Made by a program: the position numbers and the translations under genes | In this document: positions 1 through 10,795 of the stretch, one piece after another | Position numbering within the stretch: the stretch's first letter is position 1 | How the letters are laid out: every line of letters begins with the position of its first letter | NCBI RefSeq assembly: GCF_900155555.1 | Contig: NZ_FUHN01000004.1 | Span: 1 to 64,000 of the forward strand | From: Mobilibacterium timonense | GTDB taxonomy: Bacteria > Bacillota > Clostridia > Peptostreptococcales > Anaerovoracaceae | Reading direction: 5' to 3' | Length of the DNA: 64,000 nucleotides | The notes under the pieces: generated by a model | Seen by the model: only the letters and a program-made list of their open reading frames with translations | Databases searched by the model: none | What the model was told of the DNA's origin: nothing

Positions 1-40
1 CCCATAAACTAATAGTACAAAGACTTTCCAGTCTCCTTAG

Positions 41-1557
<1,517 letters not shown>

Positions 1558-1798
1558 TTGTATTCATCGGGACTCTATCCCGTTTGAATCGATCCTGATT
1601 TCAGATCTGACGCTTTGCGCTCGATCTCGTTTCGAAATCATTGTTTTAAGAATCGTACGTGAACCACTTGACTTACCATCTCATGATTGCTATGTACATT
1701 TGTCTTTGGAATCGTATTGCTACAAGTTCCTTTGACTGGTATTCTTTGTACTATTTAGTTTTCAAGGTGCTGCGCCGCTTTCGTGCGACAGCTTGTTC

Positions 1799-1827
1799 AT
1801 TATACGGCTTTATTTGCTTTCAGTCAA
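1799..1827 (-). promoter_or_regulatory. rRNA promoter P1 (proximal)
   Basis: On the minus strand the -35 box TTGACT (1822-1827) is followed by a 17-base spacer and a perfect TATAAT -10 box (1799-1804). It points into the 16S gene and leaves a leader of roughly 235 bases. The 1558-1989 stretch holds no credible gene; it is the rRNA leader and promoter region, and includes the hairpin GCCGT/ACGGC near 1893-1910. Confidence 0.85.
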
Positions 1828-1916
1828 GCTCTTTTTTTGATTTTTGCAAATCTTTTTTCGAGCTTAACCTTGCAGCCGTGGCCGTATAAATTTGCCGTCT
1901 TAAAAACGGCCTAACT

Positions 1917-1945
1917 AATATAGCACAATTTTTGTTCTGCGTAAA
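1917..1945 (-). promoter_or_regulatory. rRNA promoter P2 (distal)
   Basis: A second sigma-A type promoter lies upstream of P1: TTTACG (1940-1945), a 17-base spacer and TATATT (1917-1922). Tandem promoters before rRNA operons are usual in Firmicutes. It is weaker by consensus than the proximal one. Confidence 0.6.
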
Positions 1946-1989
1946 GCCCTCTTTTGTATACATTTACACATATACTTCCCGAATCGCCG

Positions 1990-2448
1990 TCAGCAGTACA
2001 TGCCATCTTCTTTTCCATATCCTATTCCAGGGAACTCCGCAACTATGTCGTTTTCCATTCCCATAAACGGTGAATACGGAGGAAAAGTCCTCAGATATTT
2101 CTTATAAGCCTGTCTTAGCCTGATGAAGTTGTTTCTTCCTATGGTCAAGGCAACACCTGAAGTGAACACCACTTCTCCATCCTCGATCTTTTCAACTGCA
2201 TCTAAACTGATGTACATACTCTCCATCACCTTGTACATTCCGTTATGTTCAAGGATCTTTCTTATATCGGCAAGCCTTGCATAGCACGAATACTCGCAAC
2301 CGTCATTGAGAAGGATCGTAAGCTGTCTTCCGTCCTGTTCCGCCATGGCTATCTCACCGATATGTATCCTTGAACAGAAATTGTTTGTGACGATGGATAT
2401 GTATTCTGTTCTCCCCGGAGAACTTCTATCATGTTCATTTATATACAT
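1990..2448 (-). CDS. LytTR-type DNA-binding protein
   Basis: A 152-residue protein that is essentially one LytTR DNA-binding domain (about residues 20-120). The pattern IAMAEQDGRQLTILLNDG, then a hydrophobic helix (LADIRKILEH), then MYISLDAVEKIEDGEVVF, matches the usual beta-strand-rich LytTR layout. There is no response-regulator receiver domain and no membrane segment, so it is a stand-alone LytTR protein of the kind that often controls its own operon or cell-surface genes. A G-rich ribosome site precedes the ATG. It sits alone between the rRNA promoters and rqcP, so its targets cannot be read from context. The family call is inference from pattern; the biological role is unknown. Confidence 0.7.
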   Translation of the reverse strand: MYINEHDRSSPGRTEYISIVTNNFCSRIHIGEIAMAEQDGRQLTILLNDGCEYSCYARLADIRKILEHNGMYKVMESMYISLDAVEKIEDGEVVFTSGVALTIGRNNFIRLRQAYKKYLRTFPPYSPFMGMENDIVAEFPGIGYGKEDGMYC

Positions 2449-2597
2449 ATTCTATTCCCCCCATGTTCTTACAGAGTTGCTCCCACCTGTCAGGCATCAT
2501 GATGCGTTTCATGAACAGATGTTAACTGAAAACAGGGCTTTTGTGTCCGTAAACTTTTCGTGTTTTGTCGTGGTAAATCGAAGGGAATTGGGTATTT

Positions 2598-2618
2598 TGT
2601 GGATAAACATGTGGAAAT
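2598..2618. promoter_or_regulatory. Pair of DnaA-box-like sites
   Basis: In the 276-base gap between the LytTR gene and rqcP (2449-2725) there is a perfect DnaA box TGTGGATAA (2598-2606) followed 12 bases later, in the same orientation, by TGTGGAAAT (2610-2618), a common variant. Otherwise no gene or terminator is clear in this gap. Confidence 0.45.
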
Positions 2619-2725
2619 CCCCAGTTTATCGGGTCTTGTATGCCTTACTGCCTGGGATCGGCAGATTGCGGGTTTTCTTTCCACTATACGAAGCGGCATA
2701 TCTGATGCAGGCCTCAAGGAGACAC

Positions 2726-2968
2726 TTACTGGATCACCGTGTACATCTTTTCTGCGTCTTCTTTGCGCGGCGACTCTATGAGTTCTTCCACCCTCACCTT
2801 CATGGTGCTGTTTCCGAATGTTATCACTATCTCATCGCCTGTTCTGAGCTCTACACCCGGCTTGGCGACTTTGCCGTTGACCTGGATACGTCCTGCCTCG
2901 CATGCCTCCTTCGCAACAGTCCTTCTCTTTATTATTCTGGAATTTTTCAGATACTTGTCTAACCTCAT
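2726..2968 (-). CDS. rqcP: S4-domain RNA-binding protein RqcP
   Basis: An 80-residue S4-domain protein. The sequence starts MRLDKYLKNSRIIKRRTVA and continues with the S4 core AGRIQVNGKVAKPGVELRTGDEI. This is the RqcP (formerly YabO, Hsp15-like) family, which binds stalled 50S subunits carrying peptidyl-tRNA together with RqcH and drives C-terminal alanine tailing in ribosome quality control. The open frame runs 37 codons further upstream, but the family begins at this ATG and a GAGGAA ribosome site precedes it. It lies just downstream of hup, in the same gene neighbourhood (mfd, pth, prs) as Bacillus yabO. It is probably co-transcribed with hup. Confidence 0.88.
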   Translation of the reverse strand: MRLDKYLKNSRIIKRRTVAKEACEAGRIQVNGKVAKPGVELRTGDEIVITFGNSTMKVRVEELIESPRKEDAEKMYTVIQ

Positions 2969-3090
2969 TATTCCTCGCTTTCTTACCATCATCCGCTTAA
3001 CACACGATCTGCGCAGGTCATCCAGTTCCCTGCACGAAAAAAGGCCGACGACCATTCGGCCGCCTGCCCTGCTTAACAAGCTGTAATGAT

Positions 3091-3369
3091 CTACTTGTTT
3101 ACGGCATCCTTCAGAGACTTACCAGCCTTGAAAACAGGTGCCTTAGACGCTGGAATATCGATCACTGTATCAGGCTTCTGAGGGTTTCTGCCCTTTCTGG
3201 CCTTTCTGGATCTGGTCTCAAATGTTCCGAATCCGATAAGTCTTACGCTGTCTCCTGCAACCAGTGACTCTTCTATTGTTCCCAGGACTGCATCCAGTGC
3301 TGCCTCTGCATCCTTTTTCTTGAATCCGGTCTTATCTGCAACCTTGCTTACCAACTCAGCCTTGTTCAT
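3091..3369 (-). CDS. hup: HU family nucleoid protein
   Basis: A 92-residue histone-like HU protein. It begins [20 protein letters not shown], has the family signature [19 protein letters not shown] (around residues 46-64) that forms the DNA-gripping beta arm, and ends with the usual [13 protein letters not shown] helix. Length is typical. HU bends DNA without sequence specificity and compacts the nucleoid as a dimer. An AGGAGG ribosome site and a consensus promoter lie directly upstream, which fits very high expression. rqcP follows after a 122-base gap without a visible terminator. Confidence 0.97.
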   Translation of the reverse strand: MNKAELVSKVADKTGFKKKDAEAALDAVLGTIEESLVAGDSVRLIGFGTFETRSRKARKGRNPQKPDTVIDIPASKAPVFKAGKSLKDAVNK

Positions 3370-3402
3370 AACTATCCTCCTTAATGGGTTTCAACTTTCA
3401 TT

Positions 3403-3431
3403 ATTATACGAACGCCCCTTGAGGGTGTCAA
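3403..3431 (-). promoter_or_regulatory. hup promoter, perfect consensus
   Basis: Minus-strand TTGACA (3426-3431), exactly 17 bases, then TATAAT (3403-3408). This is a perfect sigma-A consensus and predicts a short leader before hup. Confidence 0.9.
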
Positions 3432-3522
3432 CAGCAAACATCAATTTTTCTCTTATTTTTCAACGATTTCGGCCGTTTTGAGCCTCCGTCCAGTCGGAAA
3501 TATTATCGAATATCCGGTCCTG

Positions 3523-4827
3523 TTATACCCTTGCTCTGACCCTTTCACGTGATTCTTTTGCCATATGCATGGCCTTCTCCACATCGATGGTGTCATATTT
3601 TCCATCCTGATACAGCACTCTGCCGTCAACCATGGTCAGAACCACGTCTTTGCCATCGGCCGAGAACACCAGAGCCGTTGGAACATCTTCTATCGGCTGC
3701 ATGTTAGGGACATCCAGATCCACAACTATCAGATCCGCATGCCACCCTTCCTTGATGAGTCCGCAGTGTTCCCTTCCCTGGGCGACAGCCCCCGCTCTCG
3801 TCGCACTGTAGAGCACCTTTTTCGGGTCCATTGCCGACGCATTGCCGCTCTTTACTTTTCCCAGGAGAGCAAAAGTCTTCATCTCCTCGAAAAAGTTCAG
3901 GCTGTTGTTGCTGGAAGGCCCGTCGGTGCCTATCGCAACGTTCACGCCGGCGTCGTAAAGCGCAGGCACGTTGCAGATCCCACTTGCCAGCTTGAGGTTG
4001 CTGACGGGATTGCTGGCCACTGTCACATTTCTATCTCTTAAGATCTTTCTGTCATCGTCCGTGAGCCACACGCAGTGGGCGGCTGTGGTGTTCTGATCGA
4101 AGATGCCCATGGCGTCCAGGTACTCAACAGGCGTCATGCCGTCATGGCGCTCCTTGCATCCCTCCGTTTCAGAAAGCGTTTCGGCTACGTGGACATGCAT
4201 GTTCACGTCGTATTTTCTCGCGGCTTCCGCCACAAGCCTGGCAGTGGCGTCATCATTCGAGTATTCTGCATGGATCGAGGCATCCGCCTTGATCCTCCCC
4301 TCGCCGAACCCGTCGTACATCCTGATAACGTCGATCATATCTTTGTAAAAGCCAAGCTGCTCAGGATCCTCGTGAGCGAAGTTGGTGACGGATCTGCACA
4401 CGTTGGCCTTAGTGCGGCTGTCCATGTATGCCCTCACCATGTAGTCCACCCACATGTACATATCGGTGGTTGAAACGATGCCGAACCTCAGGGATTCTGC
4501 CATGCTCAGGAGAGTGCCCCAGTACACAGCCTCTCCGTCGAGCTGCGCTTCAAACGGGAATATCCTCTCGTTTAGCCAGCGTCCCAGCTCCAGTCCCTCT
4601 CCATAGCCCCTGACGAGGGACATTGGAGAATGTCCGTGGGCATTGTAAAATCCCGGCATCAGCAGCTTGCCCTTGCCGTTGTATACAGGCCCGAGATTGC
4701 CCTCGTAGCTTTTTCCCTCTGGCCTCTTGTCTCCTATGTATACTATCCTGTCACCAAAGGTGAGGACGAATTTGTCCGGCCGATAATCGAAATTTTCGTC
4801 GAGAATTCCTATATGTTCGAAGAGCAT
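3523..4827 (-). CDS. Amidohydrolase, MtaD/SAH deaminase-like
   Basis: A 434-residue metal-dependent amidohydrolase of the chlorohydrolase/MtaD group, which deaminates 5'-methylthioadenosine, S-adenosylhomocysteine or related adenosine compounds. Metal-site motifs are visible in order: NAHGH (near residue 62), HVHVAET (near 211), the HC of TTAAHCVW (near 248) and GTDGPSSNNSLNFFEE (near 299). The length matches the family. An AGGAGG ribosome site lies 5 bases before the ATG. The gene sits between hup and mfd, a position not known from Bacillus, and may be an insertion into that conserved cluster. The exact substrate cannot be read from sequence; other members act on guanine or N-isopropylammelide-type compounds. 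Confidence 0.85.
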   Translation of the reverse strand: MLFEHIGILDENFDYRPDKFVLTFGDRIVYIGDKRPEGKSYEGNLGPVYNGKGKLLMPGFYNAHGHSPMSLVRGYGEGLELGRWLNERIFPFEAQLDGEAVYWGTLLSMAESLRFGIVSTTDMYMWVDYMVRAYMDSRTKANVCRSVTNFAHEDPEQLGFYKDMIDVIRMYDGFGEGRIKADASIHAEYSNDDATARLVAEAARKYDVNMHVHVAETLSETEGCKERHDGMTPVEYLDAMGIFDQNTTAAHCVWLTDDDRKILRDRNVTVASNPVSNLKLASGICNVPALYDAGVNVAIGTDGPSSNNSLNFFEEMKTFALLGKVKSGNASAMDPKKVLYSATRAGAVAQGREHCGLIKEGWHADLIVVDLDVPNMQPIEDVPTALVFSADGKDVVLTMVDGRVLYQDGKYDTIDVEKAMHMAKESRERVRARV

Positions 4828-4918
4828 TCTTTCCTCCTGACCATGTTCATATCATTTAGCAGCAACGGCATTATCTCAGTGGCATTATAAACCTCAAGGA
4901 ACGCATCCACAATGTATG

Positions 4919-7900
4919 TCACGCGCCCACCGCCTTTGATTCTTCTATCTTCTCGTCAAGGGTCTCCATAAGCTTCAGAACCTCATCTGCAGCCGTCTGA
5001 TCCGGTTCGGCGAAGTAATCCAGTTCCGGATTTTCACCGCTCCTTATGGCAAGCCTCTCTCCGAACTCCTGTTTCGCCATGACCAGTACATAGGCGTTCA
5101 TGTTGTTTTCACCGCCGAATGTGATGTGGACCTTCCTGCCTGATACGTTGATCTCTTCCACACCTATCTTCTCTGCGGCGCTCCTGATCTCGGCCACCTT
5201 GATAAGGTTCATCACAGGATCAGGAATGTCGCCAAACCTGTCGATGAGTTCGTTTATCACGTCTTCTCCGTCTTCCCTCGTCCAGATCTGGGCGATCTTC
5301 TTGTACGCCTGGAGTTTCAGTGTCTCATCGGAGATATAGGAATCCGGTATCCTGGCCGGAACGTCCAGGTTTATGGAGATATCCGCTCTCGTCTCCGTTA
5401 CGGTCTCTCCCTTGAGCCTTCTCACAGCCCGGTCTATCTCCTTGCAGTAGAGCTCGTACCCTATTCCTGCAATGTGACCGTGCTGGGCCTCTCCGAGCAC
5501 ATTCCCGGCACCGCGGAGTTCCAGGTCCCTCATGGAGATCTTGAAACCGGCACCGAACTCCGTGAACTCACGAATCGTGCTAAGCCTTTTTTCCGCGATC
5601 TCCGTCAGCTGTCTCTGCGGGTCGTACATCAGGTACGCATAGGCCAGCCTGCTGGACCTGCCCACCCGACCTCTGAGCTGATAGAGCTGGGACAGCCCGA
5701 ATTTATCCGCATTGAGTATGATTATGGTGTTGGCGTTAGGTATGTCGATCCCGTTCTCGATGATGGTAGTGGCAACAAGGACGTTGCTGTTCCCCTGAGT
5801 GAAATCGATCATTATATTTTCGAGCGTCTTTTCGCCCATCTGGCCATGTCCCACGGCCACCTTCGCCTCAGGCACCAGTTCCTGTATGTTCTCCGCTATA
5901 TCCCGGATGCCGCGCACCCTGTTGGAGATTACGTACGCCTGACCGCCGCGGGCCAGTTCTCTCTTTATCACACCGGATATAAGCTCCTCGTCATATGGTG
6001 TCACGAAGGTCTGTACCGGCAGTCTGTCTCCTGGCGGTTCCTCGATTATGCTTATGTCCTTGATGCCTGTGAGAGACATGTTCAGTGTCCGCGGTATTGG
6101 CGTAGCAGAGAGCGTCAGTACATCCACGCTCTTCCGCAGCATCTTGATCTTCTCCTTGTGCTTCACCCCGAAGCGCTGTTCTTCATCTATGACGAGGAGT
6201 CCCAGGTCCTTGAATTTCACGTCGCTTGAAAGGAGCCTGTGAGTGCCCACCACAAAGTCTATCGTGCCTCTCTTCAGACCTTCGACGATCTTCTTCTGCT
6301 GCTCCTCGTCCCTGAAACGGGAAAGCATCTCGATGTTGAACGGGAAATTCCTGAATCGCTCCTTCATGTTGTGGTAGTGCTGATCCACCAGCAGTGTGGT
6401 CGGCGCCAGCAGCACCGCCTGTTTCCCGTCAGCAAGGCACTTGAAAATAGCTCTCGCCGCCACCTCCGTCTTGCCGTAGCCAACGTCGCCGCACAGCAGC
6501 CGGTCCATCGGAAGAGGCTTTTCCATGTCCTCCTTGATCTCGTGGATCGCCTGGAGCTGATCGTCGGTCTCCTCGTACGGGAATTCGTCCTCGAACTCCG
6601 CCTGCCACACCGTGTCCTTGGAGAACGGGTACCCTCCCGCCTCCTGTCTCTGGGCGTAGAGCTTCACCAGGTCTTCGGCAATGGCCTCGATCGCTCTCCT
6701 GGCCTTCTGCCGGGCATTTCTCCAGTCTCCCCCGGACAGCCTGGAAAGCTTCGGTGCCTCGCCCTCGTTTCCGATGTACTTCTGGACTATGTCCATCTGC
6801 TCCGTAGGGATGTACAGGACGTCGCTCCCAGCGTAGTGTATCTTGAGGTAGTCGCTGGCGTCTCCGCCTTTGTCCAGAGTGACGATACCTTCGAATCGCC
6901 CGATGCCGTGGGACTCGTGTACAACGTAGTCTCCCTTATGTAGATCGGAAAAATCTATGGAATTTCTGTTTTTCTTCTTTTTCCTCTTCCTGTGCTTCCT
7001 GACATCAGGGAAAATATCCGTCTCTGTTATTATGCTGAGCTTCTCATCCTGAATGATCATGCCAGAGCTGAGATCGCCCACATCGTACTGTATCTTCCCG
7101 TAGATCCCGGAATCGTTGAGATATTCCCGTATTCTCTGTGACCGGTCGCTGTTTTCCGTAACGATCCTTATCTGGTAACCGTGGTCGAGCCAGTGCCTCA
7201 CATCGCTGACGAAAAGCCCGAGCTGCCCGTTGTATGATGCCGCCTGCCGTCCCTGAGGCGCAACGACCTCGTCCATGGATGTGCTTTTTCCCTGGTCCAT
7301 TGGAAAAGGTGAAAAAACCGCAAGGTCATCCTTGTCGTAGATCCTGCGGAACGCGTCCTTATCCTGGTATTCAGGTATCGTCTGCGCCACGCGCTCCGGG
7401 TCGGCCACCATGAGTATGCCGTCATCCAGGTAGTCCCAGAGGTAGTTGTCTCCCTCATGGAAATAATCCATGTAATCGCCGAATACTCTCGGGCTCGTTC
7501 CGGACTCGAAGATCTCCTGGATCCTCCCCTTTATGCCCTCGAGCCGCTCTATCCTGCCGTCCTTGACGTCTTCCTCGGCGTGCTGCTCCCGACACTCCAG
7601 GATGCGCCTGTCGTATTCGTCCCTGATGGCGGACCATGCCTCGATCCTTTCATCTTCTGATGGAACTATCTCTGCAGCAGGACATATGCGGATGGAGTTG
7701 AGGTTCTCCACAGATCTCTGCGTTTCAGGGTCAAAGGTCCTCAGCGAGTCGATCTCGTCATCGAAGAACTCTATCCTCACCGGATACTGATCTCCCGGCG
7801 GGAATACGTCGATGAGTCCGCCCCTGATGCTGAACTCTCCAGGATTCTCGGTGACCGGAGCGGGAGAATATCCTGCGAGCACGAGATCTTCCCTGAGGGC

Positions 7901-8278
7901 TTCAGGCTCCAATATCTGCCCCGTTTCAAGAAACTGGACAGATGCGAGAAAACGCTCCTTTCGCTCGAGTTTCCGCATGGCCGCCGACACCGGCGCCACC
8001 ACAACGGCGGGCTCCGGACCCGTCAATGCGTCCAGCGCCTTCATTCTCCTGGTCAGGGTGTCCATATCCCTGACTTCGTATACTATCCTTATGTCATCCT
8101 CTTCCGGCATGGTGCAGATTTTTCTGCCGTCCTTCAGGAAATACGCCAGATCCGATGCTACTATCTGTGCAACTTTTTCCGTGGAAACGATGATCACAGC
8201 CTTGGAGTATTCCTCCGCCAGCCTTGATCCGTAATAGGCTATCCTGCTTCCGGTCGTGCCGCTGAATTCGATCCTCAT
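4919..8278 (-). CDS. mfd: Transcription-repair coupling factor Mfd
   Basis: A 1119-residue Mfd, slightly shorter than the 1150-1180 usual in Firmicutes. It removes RNA polymerase stalled at DNA damage and recruits UvrA. The N-terminal UvrB-like domains come first. A CarD-like RNA polymerase-interacting domain follows (GDYVVHESHGIGRFEGI, about residues 445-461). The RecG-like translocase has Walker A GDVGYGKTEVA, DEEQ and SATPIPRT, then the TRG region and the QLRGRVGRS motif VI. The C-terminal D7 domain closes the protein. It is one base from pth and is surely in the pth-mfd operon. The run of KKKK-type residues just before the CarD-like domain is a basic linker. Confidence 0.97.
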   Translation of the reverse strand: MRIEFSGTTGSRIAYYGSRLAEEYSKAVIIVSTEKVAQIVASDLAYFLKDGRKICTMPEEDDIRIVYEVRDMDTLTRRMKALDALTGPEPAVVVAPVSAAMRKLERKERFLASVQFLETGQILEPEALREDLVLAGYSPAPVTENPGEFSIRGGLIDVFPPGDQYPVRIEFFDDEIDSLRTFDPETQRSVENLNSIRICPAAEIVPSEDERIEAWSAIRDEYDRRILECREQHAEEDVKDGRIERLEGIKGRIQEIFESGTSPRVFGDYMDYFHEGDNYLWDYLDDGILMVADPERVAQTIPEYQDKDAFRRIYDKDDLAVFSPFPMDQGKSTSMDEVVAPQGRQAASYNGQLGLFVSDVRHWLDHGYQIRIVTENSDRSQRIREYLNDSGIYGKIQYDVGDLSSGMIIQDEKLSIITETDIFPDVRKHRKRKKKKNRNSIDFSDLHKGDYVVHESHGIGRFEGIVTLDKGGDASDYLKIHYAGSDVLYIPTEQMDIVQKYIGNEGEAPKLSRLSGGDWRNARQKARRAIEAIAEDLVKLYAQRQEAGGYPFSKDTVWQAEFEDEFPYEETDDQLQAIHEIKEDMEKPLPMDRLLCGDVGYGKTEVAARAIFKCLADGKQAVLLAPTTLLVDQHYHNMKERFRNFPFNIEMLSRFRDEEQQKKIVEGLKRGTIDFVVGTHRLLSSDVKFKDLGLLVIDEEQRFGVKHKEKIKMLRKSVDVLTLSATPIPRTLNMSLTGIKDISIIEEPPGDRLPVQTFVTPYDEELISGVIKRELARGGQAYVISNRVRGIRDIAENIQELVPEAKVAVGHGQMGEKTLENIMIDFTQGNSNVLVATTIIENGIDIPNANTIIILNADKFGLSQLYQLRGRVGRSSRLAYAYLMYDPQRQLTEIAEKRLSTIREFTEFGAGFKISMRDLELRGAGNVLGEAQHGHIAGIGYELYCKEIDRAVRRLKGETVTETRADISINLDVPARIPDSYISDETLKLQAYKKIAQIWTREDGEDVINELIDRFGDIPDPVMNLIKVAEIRSAAEKIGVEEINVSGRKVHITFGGENNMNAYVLVMAKQEFGERLAIRSGENPELDYFAEPDQTAADEVLKLMETLDEKIEESKAVGA

Positions 8279-8279
8279 A

Positions 8280-8858
8280 TTACTCCGCCGAAGCCTTTTC
8301 TTTTCTGGTGTTATTGCGGTTCATGGCGAGATCTATACCAAGGGTGATATAGTCCTCCACTGCGGCCGCACCCAGCTTCGCGGCCTCCTGCAGCAATTCC
8401 TGTTCTTCCTTAGGGACCTTTCCTATGACGAAATCCACCATGTCCTTGTCGGGGCTCCCGATCCCGATCCGAAGCCTCGGGAAATCCCTGTAGCCCAGCT
8501 CCTGAACGACCGATCTCATGCCGTTATGAGTACCCGGACCTCCGGATTTTCTGAGTCTTATGCTTCCAAGCGGAATATCCAGGTCGTCGTAGACCACCAT
8601 CAGATGATCGTGGTCCTCCTTGTAAAAATGCATGACCTGCTGCAGGGACTGGCCGCTGAGGTTCATGAATGTCTGGGGCTTGACCAGAAGGACTTTCTCG
8701 CCTCCAGCCATGCCCTTTCCCGTAAGGGCCTTGAATTCGTTTTTGCTCACGTCGATCCCAAGCCTGTCCGCCAGGACATCGATGACACGGAACCCCATGT
8801 TGTGCCGCGTTTTTTCATATTTGATGCCGGGATTTCCCAATCCCGCGATGATATACAT
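8280..8858 (-). CDS. pth: Peptidyl-tRNA hydrolase
   Basis: A 192-residue Pth that cleaves peptidyl-tRNAs released from stalled ribosomes. It has the opening GLGNPGIKYEKTRHNMGF with the catalytic His in RHN (residue 20), KPQTFMNLSG (near 60-69), DDLDIPLG and GGPGTHNGMRS. Length and motifs are standard. It lies between prs and mfd exactly as in Bacillus. The downstream mfd start is directly adjacent. Confidence 0.97.
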   Translation of the reverse strand: MYIIAGLGNPGIKYEKTRHNMGFRVIDVLADRLGIDVSKNEFKALTGKGMAGGEKVLLVKPQTFMNLSGQSLQQVMHFYKEDHDHLMVVYDDLDIPLGSIRLRKSGGPGTHNGMRSVVQELGYRDFPRLRIGIGSPDKDMVDFVIGKVPKEEQELLQEAAKLGAAAVEDYITLGIDLAMNRNNTRKEKASAE

Positions 8859-8955
8859 ATTTGCTTACCTCATAACCTGCAAAAGGCAACGGACCATTTT
8901 CTGACCCGCTGCCTCCAATGTTTTCTTCTGGTGTTTTGTTGCCGTATCCCCGTGA

Positions 8956-9909
8956 CTATTTGTCGAAGAGGTCGCTGATGGAGCCGTGAGTGTATACCCT
9001 CGTGAGCACCTCTGCGAAGATAGGAGCCACTGACAGGAACTTCATCTTGTCCAGTTTCTTCTCCTCAGGAATAGGAAGGGTGTTCAGGAGTACCATCTCC
9101 TTGATGGCGCTGTCCCGGATCCTTTCGATCGCCGGTCCTGAGAGGACCGCGTGGGTGGCACATGCGTAGACCTCCTTTGCGCCCATCTCCTTGATGGCGT
9201 TGGCGGCATTTGTGATGGTGCCCGCAGTATCGATCATGTCGTCCAGGATGATACAGTTCTTTCCGTCTATATCCCCGATGATGTTCATGATCTCGCTCTT
9301 GTTAGGCTCAGGCCTCCTCTTGTCCACGATGGCGATAGGACAGTTCAGCCTGTTTGCCATATTTCTTGCTCTTGTTACGCTTCCGTGATCCGGGGAGACC
9401 ACTACCACGTCCTCAAGGTTCTTTTCCTTGAAGTAATCGCTGAGGATAGGCATTCCCAGGAGATGGTCCACCGGTATATCGAAGTATCCCTGGATCTGAT
9501 TCGCGTGGAGATCCATGGTGATGACCCTCTGAACTCCCGCTGCCGTGAGCATGTTTGCCACAAGCTTGGACGTGATCGGATCTCTCGCCTTTGCCTTCCT
9601 GTCCTGACGGGCATATCCGTAATACGGAATGACGGCGTTAACGCTTCCCGCAGAAGCACGCTTCATGGCGTCGGCCATGATGAGGAGCTCCATGAGATTG
9701 TCATTTACCGGCTCTCCGGTTGGCTGAATGATGAAACAGTCTCTTCCTCTGACTGATTCCCAGATGCTCACCGAGATCTCGCCGTCGCTGAACTTGCTGA
9801 CTGTCGCCTTGCCCAGCTCCACTCCCATGATGTCCGCGATCTCCTTTGCCAGCTCCGGATGGGCGTTCCCGGCAAAAAGCTTCATGTTTGCAAATACGTC
9901 CTTATCCAT
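8956..9909 (-). CDS. prs: Ribose-phosphate pyrophosphokinase
   Basis: A 317-residue PRPP synthetase. It transfers pyrophosphate from ATP to ribose-5-phosphate to feed purine, pyrimidine, histidine and tryptophan synthesis. Visible motifs are FSDGEI (near 41), the [13 protein letters not shown] flexible region (near 97-109), [11 protein letters not shown] (near 132-142), the KRRPEPN loop and the PRPP-binding loop [10 protein letters not shown] (near 219-228). Full length. It sits between the GlmU-like gene and pth as in the Bacillus gcaD-prs-pth order; no ctc gene is present between them. Confidence 0.97.
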   Translation of the reverse strand: MDKDVFANMKLFAGNAHPELAKEIADIMGVELGKATVSKFSDGEISVSIWESVRGRDCFIIQPTGEPVNDNLMELLIMADAMKRASAGSVNAVIPYYGYARQDRKAKARDPITSKLVANMLTAAGVQRVITMDLHANQIQGYFDIPVDHLLGMPILSDYFKEKNLEDVVVVSPDHGSVTRARNMANRLNCPIAIVDKRRPEPNKSEIMNIIGDIDGKNCIILDDMIDTAGTITNAANAIKEMGAKEVYACATHAVLSGPAIERIRDSAIKEMVLLNTLPIPEEKKLDKMKFLSVAPIFAEVLTRVYTHGSISDLFDK

Positions 9910-9990
9910 ATAAATGACTCCCCCTGTTTTTCTCCTGAGTTCATTTCAAACGATCTATGTACAACCCGTCTCCGGTGTTCTACCAAAATC

Positions 9991-10734
9991 TTAATCCTTT
10001 TTAAGATCCTTCTTGAGGATCTTTCTCTTCTTTACCCATCCCTCTTTTACGGTCTGTCTGGAACGGCCGATACACAGCGAATCATCATCTACATCCTCTG
10101 TGACCGTAGTGCCCGCGGCGACGTACACTCCTTTTCCAAGGTGAACAGGTGCGATGAGGTTTGAGTTGCACCCCACGAAGGAATCGTCTCCCACCGTGCT
10201 CCTGTACTTCCTGGATCCGTCGTAGTTCACGAACACCACGCCGCATCCGAGGTTGACGTTGCTCCCGACGTCGGCGTCTCCGATATACGTGAGATGGGAT
10301 GACTTGCTTCCGTCTCCCATCGTGGAGTTCTTGACCTCCACAAAGTCTCCCACCTTGCAGCCGTCGCCTATGGTGCTGCCCGGTCTGATATAGGCGAAAG
10401 GTCCTACATGTGTGTTCTCTCCCACCTTGCTGTCGTATATATAAGAAGCCTCCACATCAGTACCCTTACCGATCTCAGAATTCCTGATCACGGAAGACTG
10501 CCCGATGTGCGCACCACTGCGGATGACGGTGTCCCCCTGCAGAGTAACATTCGGCCCGATCAGGGCTCCGGCCTCGATCACCACCGTGTCATCGATATAT
10601 GCGGAATAGATGTCCACGAATTCCACTCCGTCGTCTTCAAGCCTCTTTCTGTTGCTCTCCAGCCTGGCCTTCTCTCTGTTTCTGTATTCCTCGATGTCCA
10701 TTTTCTCTCCAATTCCGGTTTTTCCGGTCTTCAT
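9991..10734 (-). CDS. GlmU-like acetyltransferase, C-terminal half only
   Basis: A 247-residue protein that matches only the left-handed beta-helix acetyltransferase half of GlmU. Recognisable stretches are VGPFAYIRPGSTIGDGCKVG, DFVEVKNSTMGDGSKSSHLT, YIGDADVGSNVNLGCGVVF and NYDGSRKYRSTVGD, followed by GRSRQTVKEGW. In full-length GlmU (about 455 residues) this half acetylates glucosamine-1-phosphate, and the missing N-terminal half converts it to UDP-GlcNAc. No nucleotidyltransferase domain precedes it here; instead there is a short charged helix (EEYRNREKARLESNRKRLED). The place next to prs is the classic glmU position. A second start at 10701 with GGAGAG upstream is also possible. The uridylyltransferase would have to be encoded elsewhere. 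Confidence 0.82.
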   Translation of the reverse strand: MKTGKTGIGEKMDIEEYRNREKARLESNRKRLEDDGVEFVDIYSAYIDDTVVIEAGALIGPNVTLQGDTVIRSGAHIGQSSVIRNSEIGKGTDVEASYIYDSKVGENTHVGPFAYIRPGSTIGDGCKVGDFVEVKNSTMGDGSKSSHLTYIGDADVGSNVNLGCGVVFVNYDGSRKYRSTVGDDSFVGCNSNLIAPVHLGKGVYVAAGTTVTEDVDDDSLCIGRSRQTVKEGWVKKRKILKKDLKKD

Positions 10735-10795
10735 CCAGTCTTTCTCCGTTCTTTCCGGGAAAAAGCTTTTTCGTCGGGCGCTGCTTCTGCGGCTA

